Source: Desulfoglaeba alkanexedens ALDC (GTDB taxonomy: Bacteria > Desulfobacterota > Syntrophobacteria > Syntrophobacterales > DSM-9756). From it: a stretch of 64,000 nt of DNA. Under the pieces are notes generated by a model. That model was not told the origin of the DNA. It was given only the letters and a program-made list of their open reading frames with translations, and did no database searches. Below, piece by piece: positions 1 to 8,330 of this stretch. A program made the translations under genes and the position numbers. Each line of letters begins with the position of its first letter. Position 1 is the stretch's first letter. The stretch spans positions 2,287,501 through 2,351,500 of the forward strand of contig NZ_CP040098.1 in the NCBI RefSeq assembly GCF_005377625.1, in the 5' to 3' direction.

Positions 1-205
1 CGCGGCGAGGGCGCCGCTCCTACAGGAACAAGGAACCTCAGGGCCCGACTTTCATGAGATTGTTTCTTGCCGGCGATCCCCATCGCGACGAGGGCGCCGC
101 TCCTACAGGACCGTGGTTACTTTCGTAGGAGCCGGCTTGCCGGCGATCAGGGTCAACGGGGCATCGCCGGTTTAACGGGTCGCGGGCAAGCCCGGTCCTA
201 CAAGA
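1..205. repeat. REP-like motif cluster (TAGGAGCCGGCTTGCC type)
   Basis: This stretch carries several copies of a short motif, clearest at 125-148 (GTAGGAGCCGGCTTGCCGGC) and inverted at 178-201, with partial copies at about 7-27 and 89-109. The same motif recurs at 19141-19167, 19195-19219, 34456-34506 and weakly at 36790. It resembles the extragenic REP motifs known from Pseudomonas. No convincing gene lies here. Positions 28-67 also match, inverted, a segment at 18855-18894. Confidence 0.7.
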
Positions 206-260
206 GGCACATGTGGGAGGCCCGCCCTCGGGCCGATGGGGGGGCATTGGGGTTTGTTCT

Positions 261-362
261 CCACCTTGTTCCCAAGCTCCACTATCCACCTTGTTCCCAA
301 GCTCCAGCTTGGGAACACAACTGTGCAGAAGCTCCAGCTTCGATTCCCATGAGGCCGTGACC
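261..362. repeat. REP cluster A, left half
   Basis: This cluster contains a 24-bp palindrome at 293-316 (arms GTTCCCAAGCT and AGCTTGGGAAC around CC) and a second palindrome with arms GAAGCT and AGCTTC. It is the left flank of a decayed transposase whose start codon follows at 364. The same left flank precedes the transposase remnant at 40608. Confidence 0.85.
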
Positions 363-363
363 C

Positions 364-700
364 ATGCGAACCCGCTACAAAATCCATAACAAAGGACACT
401 AGCACCGCTGCTTCGTCACACGTGTTTATATGAAAATAACCAATTTATTAAAGTGATTCCGGAATGTTGAGCACGCCAGCTGTCATAAACTTTTGGTAGC
501 GTTTTAAAGTGGAGACCTTAAGGAAAAAGGATAACGAAGGTCAAAAAGTCCCCCTCTCCCCCCTCCCCTTAATCCCCTCCCACAAGGGGAGGGGAATTCT
601 ATTTCCCCTCGCACAAGGGGAGGGGGAAAAGGGCATGCGGCTGTATAGCTATGTGATCATGGAGAACCATATTCACCTCATCGCGAGCAGCCGAGATTTA
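364..700 (+). pseudogene. RAYT-like transposase remnant, first part
   Basis: The frame at 364 reads MRTRYKIHNKG and then a stop, matching the start of the better preserved copy at 40608. After unrelated sequence and a C-rich palindrome (about 545-600), positions 634-700 read MRLYSYVIMENHIHLIAS, the HUH-like motif region of a Y1/REP-associated tyrosine transposase. An IS256-family element interrupts the gene at 700/701 and the reading resumes after 2075. It is broken by a stop codon, a deletion, the palindrome and the insertion, so it cannot make an active enzyme. The family assignment rests on recalled sequences of RAYT proteins. Confidence 0.7.
545..625. repeat. C-rich palindromic repeat
   Basis: Sequence of the type CCCCTCCC..AAGGGGAGGGG forms an inverted repeat. 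Near-identical copies occur at 30045-30090 and 40739-40790. Here and at 40739 it sits at the same place inside the transposase remnant, just before the MRLY segment. Confidence 0.75.
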
Positions 701-2075
701 GGTAGTGTCAACGATTTTGTGTAAATTCATTACCCCTCCAACTGCTTCCAAAAGGGCAGATTTTTAGCGACTTTTCCGAGAGGATTGGACCTCCAGTGGA
801 GCTCCATCTTCAATGCAATGAATGCAAGGAGGGTGTAACAGGACTGCTCACCTGCCACGATCTCCATCGGCCTGGTCCTTCTGCGAAACTCCTTGTTGAG
901 CCTTTCGATGATGTTGGTGGTTCGAAGAGAGATCCATTCTTCTTCAGGGAAGTGGAAGAAGGTAAGGCACGCATCCAGGCTCTTCTCCAGACATTTCACC
1001 GCGGATGGGACATGCTTTTCCCATCTTTCCTTGAATTCCTTGAAGAACTCCCGGGCCTTGTCCGGACAGGAGGCATAGAAGATGGACCTCATCCCGTCTG
1101 CCACCTCTTGTTTGAACTTCTGAGGAACCTTGGCCAGAACGTTTCGGGCAACATGAACCTGGCAGCGTTGGATCTTCGCTTTGGGAAACTCTTCCTTGAA
1201 GACGGCCTCCAGCCCGGGCAGCCCATCCATCACCCCCAAAGTGATCCTGGAAGCATCAAGGCCTCTTCTTTTAAGATCTTTGAAGAACTCTCTCCATGTG
1301 GGGGCCGATTCCTTGTCTCCCGCCTGCAGCCCAAGCACAAACCGGCACCCCTGCTCGGTCACTCCAATGACAACAAGCACCGGGACCTTCTCTATGGAAT
1401 CTCCCATCCTCATAGCGAAGTTGACCCCGTCGACGAACAGATACTTTACCGGTTCTTGCGACAGGTCCCTGTTTCTCCACTTCTCCAGGGCTTCTTTAAG
1501 CTCACCGTTTGCCTGGCTGATCTCGGTGTGGGAGATCTTTCTTCCGACGAGCCGCTCGGTCATCATGGCCAGAGTCCGCGTGCTCACCCCACCCAGAAAC
1601 ATCAGACACAGATCGTGGGCTATCTCGCTCTCATACTGCTTCGAACGGGGAAGAACCTGCGTGTGGTACTCACCGTTTCTATCCCGAGGGACCTTGGTCG
1701 AAACCTCCCCTATCCCCTTGAGAGTAAATCTTCTTACGTAGGAGCCGTTTCGGTAATTGGCGGCTCCCGGCTCCGCCTCACCTGGATCTTTCCTCTCGTA
1801 GGGCTCTCTTCCGAGGAAATGGGTGAGCTCGGCATTCATCATCTCAGAAAGATACCGTCCAACTATTTCCTTTACATCCAGCCGAACCATCTGGAATATC
1901 TGCTCCGGGTTTTGCTGAATCTCTTTGAAAATGCTTACTACCTCGGGTACACTGATCTCGATTCTCATTGGGCGCTTTTCCTTTCTTTGAGGTTGTTTTT
2001 GGCAAAACCCTCTCTTAACGGAAAAGTGCCCTTTTTTCTACTGCTTAGAATTTACACAAAAAATCTTACACCACC
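701..2075 (-). mobile_element. IS256-family insertion sequence
   Basis: The element is about 1,375 bp long with 28-bp imperfect terminal inverted repeats at 701-728 and 2048-2075 (22 of 28 positions match, including the inner 14 bases TTTTGTGTAAATTC). It is flanked by a 7-bp direct repeat AGATTTA at 694-700 and 2076-2082; extending to 8 bp gives one mismatch. The 8-bp target duplication typical of the family fits. It carries a single transposase gene and looks complete and recently inserted. Confidence 0.9.
730..1968 (-). CDS. IS256-family transposase
   Basis: This 412-aa protein is a Transposase_mut (IS256/MULE superfamily) DDE enzyme that cuts and pastes its element using the terminal repeats around it. 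Candidate catalytic residues are the Asp in LFVDGVNF, the Asp in GVMDGLPGL and the Glu in TTNIIERLNKE; the C(x)H motif QRCQVHVARN precedes the second helix region. The length is normal for the family and there is no frameshift, so it is probably functional. It is the only gene in the element. Confidence 0.95.
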   Translation of the reverse strand: MRIEISVPEVVSIFKEIQQNPEQIFQMVRLDVKEIVGRYLSEMMNAELTHFLGREPYERKDPGEAEPGAANYRNGSYVRRFTLKGIGEVSTKVPRDRNGEYHTQVLPRSKQYESEIAHDLCLMFLGGVSTRTLAMMTERLVGRKISHTEISQANGELKEALEKWRNRDLSQEPVKYLFVDGVNFAMRMGDSIEKVPVLVVIGVTEQGCRFVLGLQAGDKESAPTWREFFKDLKRRGLDASRITLGVMDGLPGLEAVFKEEFPKAKIQRCQVHVARNVLAKVPQKFKQEVADGMRSIFYASCPDKAREFFKEFKERWEKHVPSAVKCLEKSLDACLTFFHFPEEEWISLRTTNIIERLNKEFRRRTRPMEIVAGEQSCYTLLAFIALKMELHWRSNPLGKVAKNLPFWKQLEG

Positions 2076-2130
2076 AGATTTATCAAGGGCCATGCAATCG
2101 TCCAAATCCTTTACAGCGAGGGGAAGCTGG
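2076..2130 (+). pseudogene. RAYT-like transposase remnant, second part
   Basis: Beyond the IS256-family element the interrupted transposase continues with DLSRAMQSSKSFTAR-like sequence. This parallels DLSKTMESFKSFTARR in the copy at 40795-41001. It runs directly into REP sequence at about 2121, so the C-terminal part of the gene is missing. Confidence 0.65.
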
Positions 2131-2180
2131 AGCTTCCTGGGCAGGCCGTTCCCAAGCCGGAGCTTGGGAACGAGGGGAAA
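2121..2180. repeat. REP cluster A, right half
   Basis: This is the right flank of the decayed transposase. It has arms GAAGCT/AGCTTC and an imperfect copy of the 24-bp palindrome at 2147-2170. It ends with GAGGGGAAA, as do all right-half copies. Confidence 0.8.
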
Positions 2181-2207
2181 ATGTCTAATGTCTAATGTCT
2201 AATGTCT
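2181..2207. repeat. Heptamer tandem repeat (ATGTCTA)n
   Basis: Nearly four tandem copies of the 7-bp unit ATGTCTA lie between the REP cluster and the start of glnE. The same array occurs at 19305-19334, at the 3' end of recD2. It supplies the TAA at 2200-2202 that closes the glnE frame upstream. Confidence 0.9.
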
Positions 2208-2220
2208 CCGGTTGGACTCC

Positions 2221-4998
2221 ATGCCCATAAGACTCGAGCTTCAACGCATTGGAAAGGCGTCCAATTATCTCGGTACGCTGCTGCGAAGCCAGCCGGAATA
2301 TGAAGACTGGCTCTGGAATCGAAAGCAGATCTTTCGCCGCTACCCCCTGACGGAACTCTATGAACACCTGAAAGGACTCATCATCGAAGCCTCCGGCTTC
2401 GAGGATCTGCTCCGGTCCTACCGCAGATTCAAGCAGCTGCATTTTCTGAGAATCGGCGGCCGCGACCTTCTCGGTTGGGCCGACCTGGTGGAAACCACGG
2501 GTCAGTTGAGCGATCTGGCCCACGTGACCCTTCAGGTGGGGCTGGAAACCCTTGTCGGCCACCCCCGGTGGTGGATGCCGCCGGAGCGGGTCGATGCCTG
2601 GCGGGAATCCTGGGACCGCTTGGAATTCGTGGTGATGGGCCTGGGCAAGCTCGGCGGCTACGAACTGAACTACGCCTCGGATGTGGACCTCCTCTTTCTC
2701 TACACCCCGAAGGAAAAGCGCCGGGCGATCCATCCTGACGCACCGTCCGTGCTGAACCCGCTCTGCCAGCACCTGTCTGGGCTCTTGGCCGATGCCGTGG
2801 GAGGGGATCGGGTGTTCCAGGTGGACCTGAGGCTGCGCCCTCAGGGAAAAGACGGCGAACTGGTGCCGTCGCTGATGGCGGCGAGCCAGCACTACCTGCT
2901 GAAGGGGCGGGCCTGGGAGCGGCAGGTTCTTCTGAAGGCGCGGCCGGTGGCCGGGGACCGCGGGCTGGGGACGGCCTTTCTGCAGGAGGTGCGTCCTTTC
3001 GTGTTCCGCCGCTTCCTCGACTTCCAGGCGCTCGACGAACTTCAGGCCATGCGGGACCGGATCCTCGCCGAAGGCCTCAAAGCCGGCCCAGGTGCCGCCT
3101 TTGACGTGAAGCTCGGAGTGGGCGGCATCCGTGAAGTGGAGTTTCTGGTCCAGTCCTTTCAGCTCATCTATGGAGGCCGCCATCCGGAATTGGACGAACC
3201 CAATACCCTGCGCTGTCTCACTCAGCTGGAACGGCTCGGGCTCCTGCCCGAAGATGCGGTGCGGGAGCTCCGGGAAGCCTACACGTTCCTCCGGCGCGTG
3301 GAACACTGGGTACAACTGGATCAGAACCGCCAGACCCAAAGGCTTCCGAAGTCGCCGGAAGGCCGTGAGCGCCTGGCGGAGGCGCTGGGCTTCGAAGGGG
3401 ACTTCGATCGTTTTTTTGAGACCTTGAACGCTCACTGCGAGGTGGTCCACGGCCATTTCACCAGTCTTTTCAGGCCGTCCGAAGATGCCGGGCGGGGTCC
3501 TGAAGCTTTTCGGGAAACCGTGGAAGATTCGGAGGGCGAAGCGGCCGCCCGGGTTCGGGAGGACGTCTCGCGGGCGCTGAAACGGTTGGAACCGGTTCTA
3601 CGCCGTTTTCCGCCGACGTTTCGCGATGTGGTGGCGGAAACCATCGCCGCTCTGGGGGAACGGGCCCGAGAGGACGTCTTCCAGGAGATGGCCGCACGGG
3701 TGGAACGGTACCTGGGCCAAGTGCGGCGCCGTTCGGGCCTGGCGAAGATTTTCGAAGGGGCGGCCCCGTGGGTTCGAACGCTTGTTCAGGCGCTGGCCGT
3801 AAGCGAAATGGTCTCCAATCTCCTGGCTCATCAGCCGAGCCTCGTGGAAGGGGTTTCCGCCTGTGCCGGAGACTGCCCGGACGACGACGCTTGGGAGGTG
3901 TCGTCCCGAAAGATCTTGAAACGGTGCACAACCTACGAAGAATCAGTGGAATGGATCCGGCGGCTCAAGAACGAGCGCCTGCTGATGCTGGCGCTTTCAG
4001 ATCTTGGCGGCCGCCTGGATGCCGAGCGGCTGGAAGAAAGCCTCACCCGCCTGGCCGATTTCGTCATCGTGGAAACGTTCCGTGCGGTCCGGGAAGACGT
4101 GGGGGAAGGCGATGGGCTTCCGCTGGCCATCCTGGGGCTCGGAAAGCTTGGAAGCCGGGAAATGGGCTATCTTTCGGACCTGGATATCATGTTCGTCTAC
4201 GAACCGAAAGAAGGCGAATCGCCGGAGCAGATCCCCGTCCCCGTGGTACGGCTCATCCAGAGGTTCATGCGAATGATCAGTATCCCGCTCCAGGAGGGGC
4301 CGGGGTACGCGGTGGACGCAAGGCTCCGCCCCACGGGGAACTACGGGCCCCTCGTGGTCACGCACAAAGCCTGGTGTGCTTACTACGAGCAGAGGGCCGA
4401 CCTCTGGGAAATCCAAGCGTTGCTTCGGCTTCGAGCCGTGGGCGGGTGGAGGGAACTAGGTCGCGCCCTTGAGGCGAAGGCTCGGGAACTCTGCTTTCAG
4501 CCTCGGGATCCCGGCGAAGTGTGGCCGCGGCTCTGTCACCTGAGGCAACGCATGGAAGGGGAACGGGCGGGGGAGCGTGAGGGGACGGTGAACCTGAAAC
4601 TGGGTTACGGCGGCATGGCGGACCTGGAATTTCTGGTCCAGGGTTTCCAACTGATCCACGGATGGGAAGACCCGGCGCTGCAAGCGTCCGGCGTCAGGCG
4701 AGTGCTGGGAAGAGTGGCCGAAAGGCTGGCGGAAACGGAAGGCGTCACCCCGGGCGCAGGCCCGCTCCTCATGGAAGCCTTCAGTGCCTACCGTGCCCTG
4801 GAACAGCGGCTCCAGCTGTTCGACAATCTTTCGACCCAGCGCCTGACCTCGGAACAGTTCACTTTGCTGAAGGAGCTCGGTCTGTGGCCGCCCCCCGGAG
4901 GGAGCCGCCTGGAAAGCTGGGAAGACCTCCAACGGCTCAGGCGCCGGGTGCGGGAAATCTGGGACGGCGTGTGCGCCGTCTCTCGGCCGGCTTCATGA
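2221..4998 (+). CDS. glnE: Bifunctional glutamine synthetase adenylyltransferase / adenylyl-removing enzyme
   Basis: GlnE adds AMP to and removes it from glutamine synthetase, switching nitrogen assimilation in response to PII and glutamine. The 925-aa product has two nucleotidyltransferase halves. The first has GLGKLGGYELNYASDVD from about residue 141 (Asp154, Asp156); the second has GLGKLGSREMGYLSDLD (Asp653, Asp655). Each is followed by a helical GlnD-type domain. ATG 2221 is chosen; TTG 2212 is an alternative, and the frame is closed at 2200-2202 by the heptamer array. The N-terminus is about 25 residues shorter than that of the E. coli enzyme, and no good ribosome binding site is visible. 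Repeat insertion may therefore have trimmed the natural 5' end. Confidence 0.93.
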   Translation: MPIRLELQRIGKASNYLGTLLRSQPEYEDWLWNRKQIFRRYPLTELYEHLKGLIIEASGFEDLLRSYRRFKQLHFLRIGGRDLLGWADLVETTGQLSDLAHVTLQVGLETLVGHPRWWMPPERVDAWRESWDRLEFVVMGLGKLGGYELNYASDVDLLFLYTPKEKRRAIHPDAPSVLNPLCQHLSGLLADAVGGDRVFQVDLRLRPQGKDGELVPSLMAASQHYLLKGRAWERQVLLKARPVAGDRGLGTAFLQEVRPFVFRRFLDFQALDELQAMRDRILAEGLKAGPGAAFDVKLGVGGIREVEFLVQSFQLIYGGRHPELDEPNTLRCLTQLERLGLLPEDAVRELREAYTFLRRVEHWVQLDQNRQTQRLPKSPEGRERLAEALGFEGDFDRFFETLNAHCEVVHGHFTSLFRPSEDAGRGPEAFRETVEDSEGEAAARVREDVSRALKRLEPVLRRFPPTFRDVVAETIAALGERAREDVFQEMAARVERYLGQVRRRSGLAKIFEGAAPWVRTLVQALAVSEMVSNLLAHQPSLVEGVSACAGDCPDDDAWEVSSRKILKRCTTYEESVEWIRRLKNERLLMLALSDLGGRLDAERLEESLTRLADFVIVETFRAVREDVGEGDGLPLAILGLGKLGSREMGYLSDLDIMFVYEPKEGESPEQIPVPVVRLIQRFMRMISIPLQEGPGYAVDARLRPTGNYGPLVVTHKAWCAYYEQRADLWEIQALLRLRAVGGWRELGRALEAKARELCFQPRDPGEVWPRLCHLRQRMEGERAGEREGTVNLKLGYGGMADLEFLVQGFQLIHGWEDPALQASGVRRVLGRVAERLAETEGVTPGAGPLLMEAFSAYRALEQRLQLFDNLSTQRLTSEQFTLLKELGLWPPPGGSRLESWEDLQRLRRRVREIWDGVCAVSRPAS

Positions 4999-4999
4999 G

Positions 5000-5289
5000 T
5001 ACTTTTTTGTACCCGAAAGGATCTCGTTCCACCTTGTTCCCAAGCTCCGCCATCCACCTTGTTCCCAAGCTCCAGCTTGGGAACACAACTGTGCAGAAGC
5101 TGGAGCTTCCCGGGCAGGCCGTTCCCAAGCCAGAGCTTGGGAACGAGGGGAAACAACCGAACCCCCCGTCTTTCCAGCGAACCTCGGATCGGTGTCCGTG
5201 GCAGGCGTTGGAATCCATTACCTTGCTGCAAAAATCAGTCAGCCCGATTTATTGAGAAGATACTTTTTTGTACCCGAAAGGATCTCGTT
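5000..5289. repeat. 29-bp direct repeats flanking REP cluster B
   Basis: The segment TACTTTTTTGTACCCGAAAG plus ATCTCGTT occurs at 5000-5028 and again, identical, at 5261-5289. Between the copies lies REP cluster B (5029-5154) and about 100 bp of other sequence. Position 5000 is two bases after the glnE stop. The arrangement suggests a 232-bp insertion that duplicated 29 bp. Confidence 0.85.
5029..5154. repeat. REP cluster B
   Basis: Left and right half-elements are joined without a transposase between them: a perfect 24-bp palindrome at 5061-5084, a GAAGCT/AGCTTC hairpin, and an imperfect 24-mer at 5121-5144 followed by GAGGGGAAA. This is a REPIN/MITE-like arrangement. Confidence 0.85.
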
Positions 5290-5374
5290 TGAGCGTGATG
5301 CGGCGTCGGAACTTTGATTTCGGGCGCGTTTCCCTTCGGCCCGGCCCGGTTTTCGGCGTAGGGGAAATTTTTGT

Positions 5375-5402
5375 TTGCTTTTCGAGTCATCTTTGACATA
5401 AT
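5375..5402 (+). promoter_or_regulatory. Predicted sigma-70 promoter of the glutamate synthase operon
   Basis: TTGCTT (5375-5380) and CATAAT (5397-5402) are separated by 16 bp. This is the best promoter-like pair between glnE and the glutamate synthase genes and would give a leader of about 175 nt. Confidence 0.5.
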
Positions 5403-5419
5403 GGTTTACCTGCGACAGC

Positions 5420-5515
5420 GTTTCGTCCTTCCCCAAACAACGACGTTTGGAAAATTCCCCGGACACCGACGTTCGGAAAGGCCCACCGCTTGACGGCTGG
5501 GCTTTTTTTGCCTCT
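5420..5515 (+). promoter_or_regulatory. Structured leader: two look-alike hairpins and a terminator
   Basis: Two similar hairpins lie in tandem, CCAAAC..GTTTGG and CCGGAC..GTTCGG. Each has a CGACGTT motif and is followed by GGAAA. A GC-rich stem GCCCA..TGGGC with an inner CCG/CGG and a run of seven T then follows at about 5485-5512, about 70 bp before the first gene. The layout suggests a conditional terminator controlling the operon. It does not match a riboswitch class I recognise. Confidence 0.5.
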
Positions 5516-5582
5516 TGAGGCTGCGTTTCTCGCTGTCAAAACAAGATTGTTCCACCGAAAAGCACGAAGGAGGCCGCAGGCC

Positions 5583-6716
5583 ATGTGCCGTCTTTTCGCC
5601 GTAACCAGCCAGGAACCTCAGTCGCCCATGATGGCCATCCAGGCCCTGGACGTCATGCGGGAGGGGCATGACGGTTCGGGGGTGGGGCTTTTCCTGAGCG
5701 ATCTGGGGGGACCGTTTGAGGAGTTCAAGGGAGCGCCCGTCCTTTCGGGTATTTTCAGCAATGCCGGGCTGAAGCGCCTGGACCAGTTCATGATGAACAT
5801 CGGGTTCATGACCAAATACAAGCTTTCCATCAAGGTACCTAAGGGGGCGCCGCCCAGTGGGGCGCCGCGGCGGGACATCTACCTCATCCGGGCGTACGAA
5901 TATCCCGAGGAATGGGAGTCGCTCAGCGAAGCCGACATCCGGCACCGCCTGCTCATGATCCGCCTGCAGTTGCGCCAGATGGGTGAAGAAGAAGGCGACA
6001 TGATCGTCTTCAGCTTCTGGCCCGACGTGGTCATGATCAAGGAAATCGGAGATCCCATGTCCGTGGCCGAATACCTGCAGCTTGACCGCAGGGAACTCTA
6101 CGCCCGGATCATCATGGCTCAGGGCCGCCAGAACACCAACTACGCCATCAACCTGTACGCCTGCCATCCTTTTTTCATCCAGGGGGTGGCGAGCATGACC
6201 AACGGGGAGAACACGGCCTTCATCCCCATCCGGGAATTCCTCGAGTCGCGCGGATTTCCGGGCTACATGGGTTATCAGTCGGATTCGGAAGTCTTCACGC
6301 ACATTCTTCATTACACGATTTACAGGCTGGGGCTGGGGATCGAAGCGTACAAGCACATCATCACACCGCTGCAGGACCCGGACCTGGAGAAGCATCCCAA
6401 CGGCGCGTTTCTGAAGCAGGTCAAGCACAGTTGTCGGCGGCTCATCATCGACGGGCCCAACTGTGTGATCGGCTGCCTCCCGGACAAGTCGGTGTTTATG
6501 GTTCAGGACCGCAAGAAGCTGCGCCCGGGCGTGGTGGGTGGAAAACCGGGGCTTTATGCCTTTTCCTCGGAAATCTGCGGCCTTGACGCCGCCATCCCCG
6601 ACCGCGACAAGAGCAAGGATTTTCAGCCCATGCATCTGGACACGGCCGTCATCGGGCCGCAGCGCCGGGAGGTTACCCTATGGTCACAAACGGATTCATT
6701 GCCCCTTCTTCACTGA
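5583..6716 (+). CDS. Glutamate synthase glutaminase subunit (archaeal-type, class II amidotransferase)
   Basis: This 377-aa protein is the amidotransferase part of a split glutamate synthase. It releases ammonia from glutamine for the FMN subunit encoded next. The start at 5583 is set by the Met-Cys pair: Cys2 becomes the N-terminal nucleophile after Met removal, in MCRLFAVTSQ, and AAGGAGG lies 9 bases upstream. The G-H-D-G-S-G-V-G-L motif (EGHDGSGVGL) near residue 30 is typical of class II amidotransferases. The 3' end overlaps the next gene by 37 bp, implying translational coupling. Confidence 0.9.
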   Translation: MCRLFAVTSQEPQSPMMAIQALDVMREGHDGSGVGLFLSDLGGPFEEFKGAPVLSGIFSNAGLKRLDQFMMNIGFMTKYKLSIKVPKGAPPSGAPRRDIYLIRAYEYPEEWESLSEADIRHRLLMIRLQLRQMGEEEGDMIVFSFWPDVVMIKEIGDPMSVAEYLQLDRRELYARIIMAQGRQNTNYAINLYACHPFFIQGVASMTNGENTAFIPIREFLESRGFPGYMGYQSDSEVFTHILHYTIYRLGLGIEAYKHIITPLQDPDLEKHPNGAFLKQVKHSCRRLIIDGPNCVIGCLPDKSVFMVQDRKKLRPGVVGGKPGLYAFSSEICGLDAAIPDRDKSKDFQPMHLDTAVIGPQRREVTLWSQTDSLPLLH

Positions 6717-8314
6717 GCGTGAAGGATCTTCCCTGGCAGGTACACTGGAGCCGGGACCGGTGCACCTTGTGCGGGCGGTGCACGGCGGTCTGTCCTGTGC
6801 ACGCTATCGAACTGGCCGTATTCCGTAAGCGCGCCGTCCAGCCCGTGCTCGGCCTCAAGGAACCTCCAAGCAGCCTTTTTCAGGTCTTCTACGGCATCCG
6901 CCAGAAGACCGACCCGGCCTACGCTTGCATCGGGTGCGCCATGTGCACCATGGTGTGTCCCAACGAAGCCATCATACCGGTCCGTTCCGACGAAGCGGAC
7001 AAGCTCCGTTACCACGTGAACCGTGGCGGCCAGCCGAGGCGCCGGGGCGGACGCCGGAACATGCCCGACGGTGTGCTGGACCGGATCAAGTTCACCCGCA
7101 TTTCCATGCTCACCGACCCGGCTCTCGACGCGGGGCGCCACGAGTTCGAGCTGCGGACGCTGCTGGGTCGCATCCTGCCGCCCGAGGACAGCCTTCAGCT
7201 GCTCAAGGACGAGGGGTGGATTCCGCCGGTTCGTGAGATCTACCCGCTGATCATCGGCGGGATGTCCTTCGGGGCGCTTTCGCCCAACATGTGGGAAGGG
7301 CTCCAGATGGGGGTGGCGTACCTGAACGAGGAACTGGGGATGCCGGTGCGGATGTGCACGGGCGAAGGCGGCTGCCCGCCGCGCCTTCTCCGGTCCCGTT
7401 TCCTGAAATACGTGATCCTCCAGATCGCCAGCGGTTACTTCGGCTGGGACGAAATCATCCACGCGCTTCCGGAAATGAAGGAAGACCCGTGCGCGGTGGA
7501 GATCAAGTACGGCCAGGGCGCCAAGCCAGGCGACGGCGGGCTCCTCATGTGGTACAAGGTGAACCAACTCATTGCGGCTATCCGCGGGGTTCCGTCCGGG
7601 GTGAGTCTTCCCAGTCCGCCCACTCACCAGACCATGTATTCCATCGAGGAAGCGGTCGCCAAGATGATTCAGTCCATGTCCATGGCGTGGGGTTTTCGCG
7701 TCCCGGTCTACCCCAAGATTTCAGGGACGTCCACGGCGCTCGCGGTGCTGAACAACCTCACCCGGAATCCCTACGCGGCGGGACTGGCCATCGACGGCGA
7801 AGACGGTGGAACGGGCGCGGCCTACAACGTGTCTTTGGACCACATGGGCCACCCCATCGCCAGCAACCTCCGGGATTGCTACCTGAACCTGGTGAAACTG
7901 GGAAAACAGAACGAGCTGCCGCTTTTCGCCGGGGGCGGCATCGGGAAGCGCGGCAACCTGGCCGCCAATGCGGCGGCCCTCATCATGCTGGGGGCAAGTG
8001 GGGTGCAGATCGGAAAATACATCATGCAGGCGGCGGCCGGTTGCGTGGGGTCCGAATCGGACCGCTGCAATGTCTGCAACATCGGGATCTGTCCCAAGGG
8101 AATCACGTCCCAGGATCCGCGGCTTTACCGGCGGCTCGACCCCGAACTGGTGGCCGAGCGGGTGGTGGACGTGTTCTTGGCCTTCGATACGGAATTCAAA
8201 AAGATCGTGGCGCCGCTCGGACGGTCCACGTCGCTTCCTATCGGCATGTCCGACGCGCTGGGCGTGGACGATCGCAACATTGCGGAAAGACTTCAAATCC
8301 GATACGTGGTTTGA
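6680..8314 (+). CDS. gltB: Glutamate synthase FMN-binding central subunit with N-terminal ferredoxin domain
   Basis: This 544-aa protein transfers ammonia to 2-oxoglutarate to make glutamate, using electrons passed through iron-sulfur clusters. Residues 28-38 (CTLCGRCTAVC) and about 82-93 (CIGCAMCTMVC) form two [4Fe-4S] sites. The middle is the FMN-binding TIM barrel, with GGMSFGALS and the GEDGGTGAA motif. Cysteines in CNVCNIGICPKGITSQDP near residue 463 match the position of the [3Fe-4S] site of classical GltB. This domain-split form is common in archaea and anaerobic bacteria. It shares an operon with both neighbours. Confidence 0.92.
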   Translation: MVTNGFIAPSSLSVKDLPWQVHWSRDRCTLCGRCTAVCPVHAIELAVFRKRAVQPVLGLKEPPSSLFQVFYGIRQKTDPAYACIGCAMCTMVCPNEAIIPVRSDEADKLRYHVNRGGQPRRRGGRRNMPDGVLDRIKFTRISMLTDPALDAGRHEFELRTLLGRILPPEDSLQLLKDEGWIPPVREIYPLIIGGMSFGALSPNMWEGLQMGVAYLNEELGMPVRMCTGEGGCPPRLLRSRFLKYVILQIASGYFGWDEIIHALPEMKEDPCAVEIKYGQGAKPGDGGLLMWYKVNQLIAAIRGVPSGVSLPSPPTHQTMYSIEEAVAKMIQSMSMAWGFRVPVYPKISGTSTALAVLNNLTRNPYAAGLAIDGEDGGTGAAYNVSLDHMGHPIASNLRDCYLNLVKLGKQNELPLFAGGGIGKRGNLAANAAALIMLGASGVQIGKYIMQAAAGCVGSESDRCNVCNIGICPKGITSQDPRLYRRLDPELVAERVVDVFLAFDTEFKKIVAPLGRSTSLPIGMSDALGVDDRNIAERLQIRYVV

Positions 8315-8330
8315 TCTCGTGGCGGAAAAA

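Noticed and set aside
796-2202. Long plus-strand frame opposite the IS256 transposase
   Set aside because: It is the antisense shadow of the transposase, with no recognisable domain, and it spans both ends of the element.
2185-3456. Minus-strand frame of 423 codons over glnE
   Set aside because: Antisense to a strongly conserved gene; no domain.
4788-5292. Frames giving peptides with VPKLELGN or VPKLWLGN motifs (also near 19025, 24000 and 30057)
   Set aside because: These are translations of the REP palindromes in different frames, a known source of spurious proteins.
5490-5582. Upstream extension of the glutaminase subunit
   Set aside because: The N-terminal nucleophile must follow the initiator Met directly, which fixes the start at 5583.
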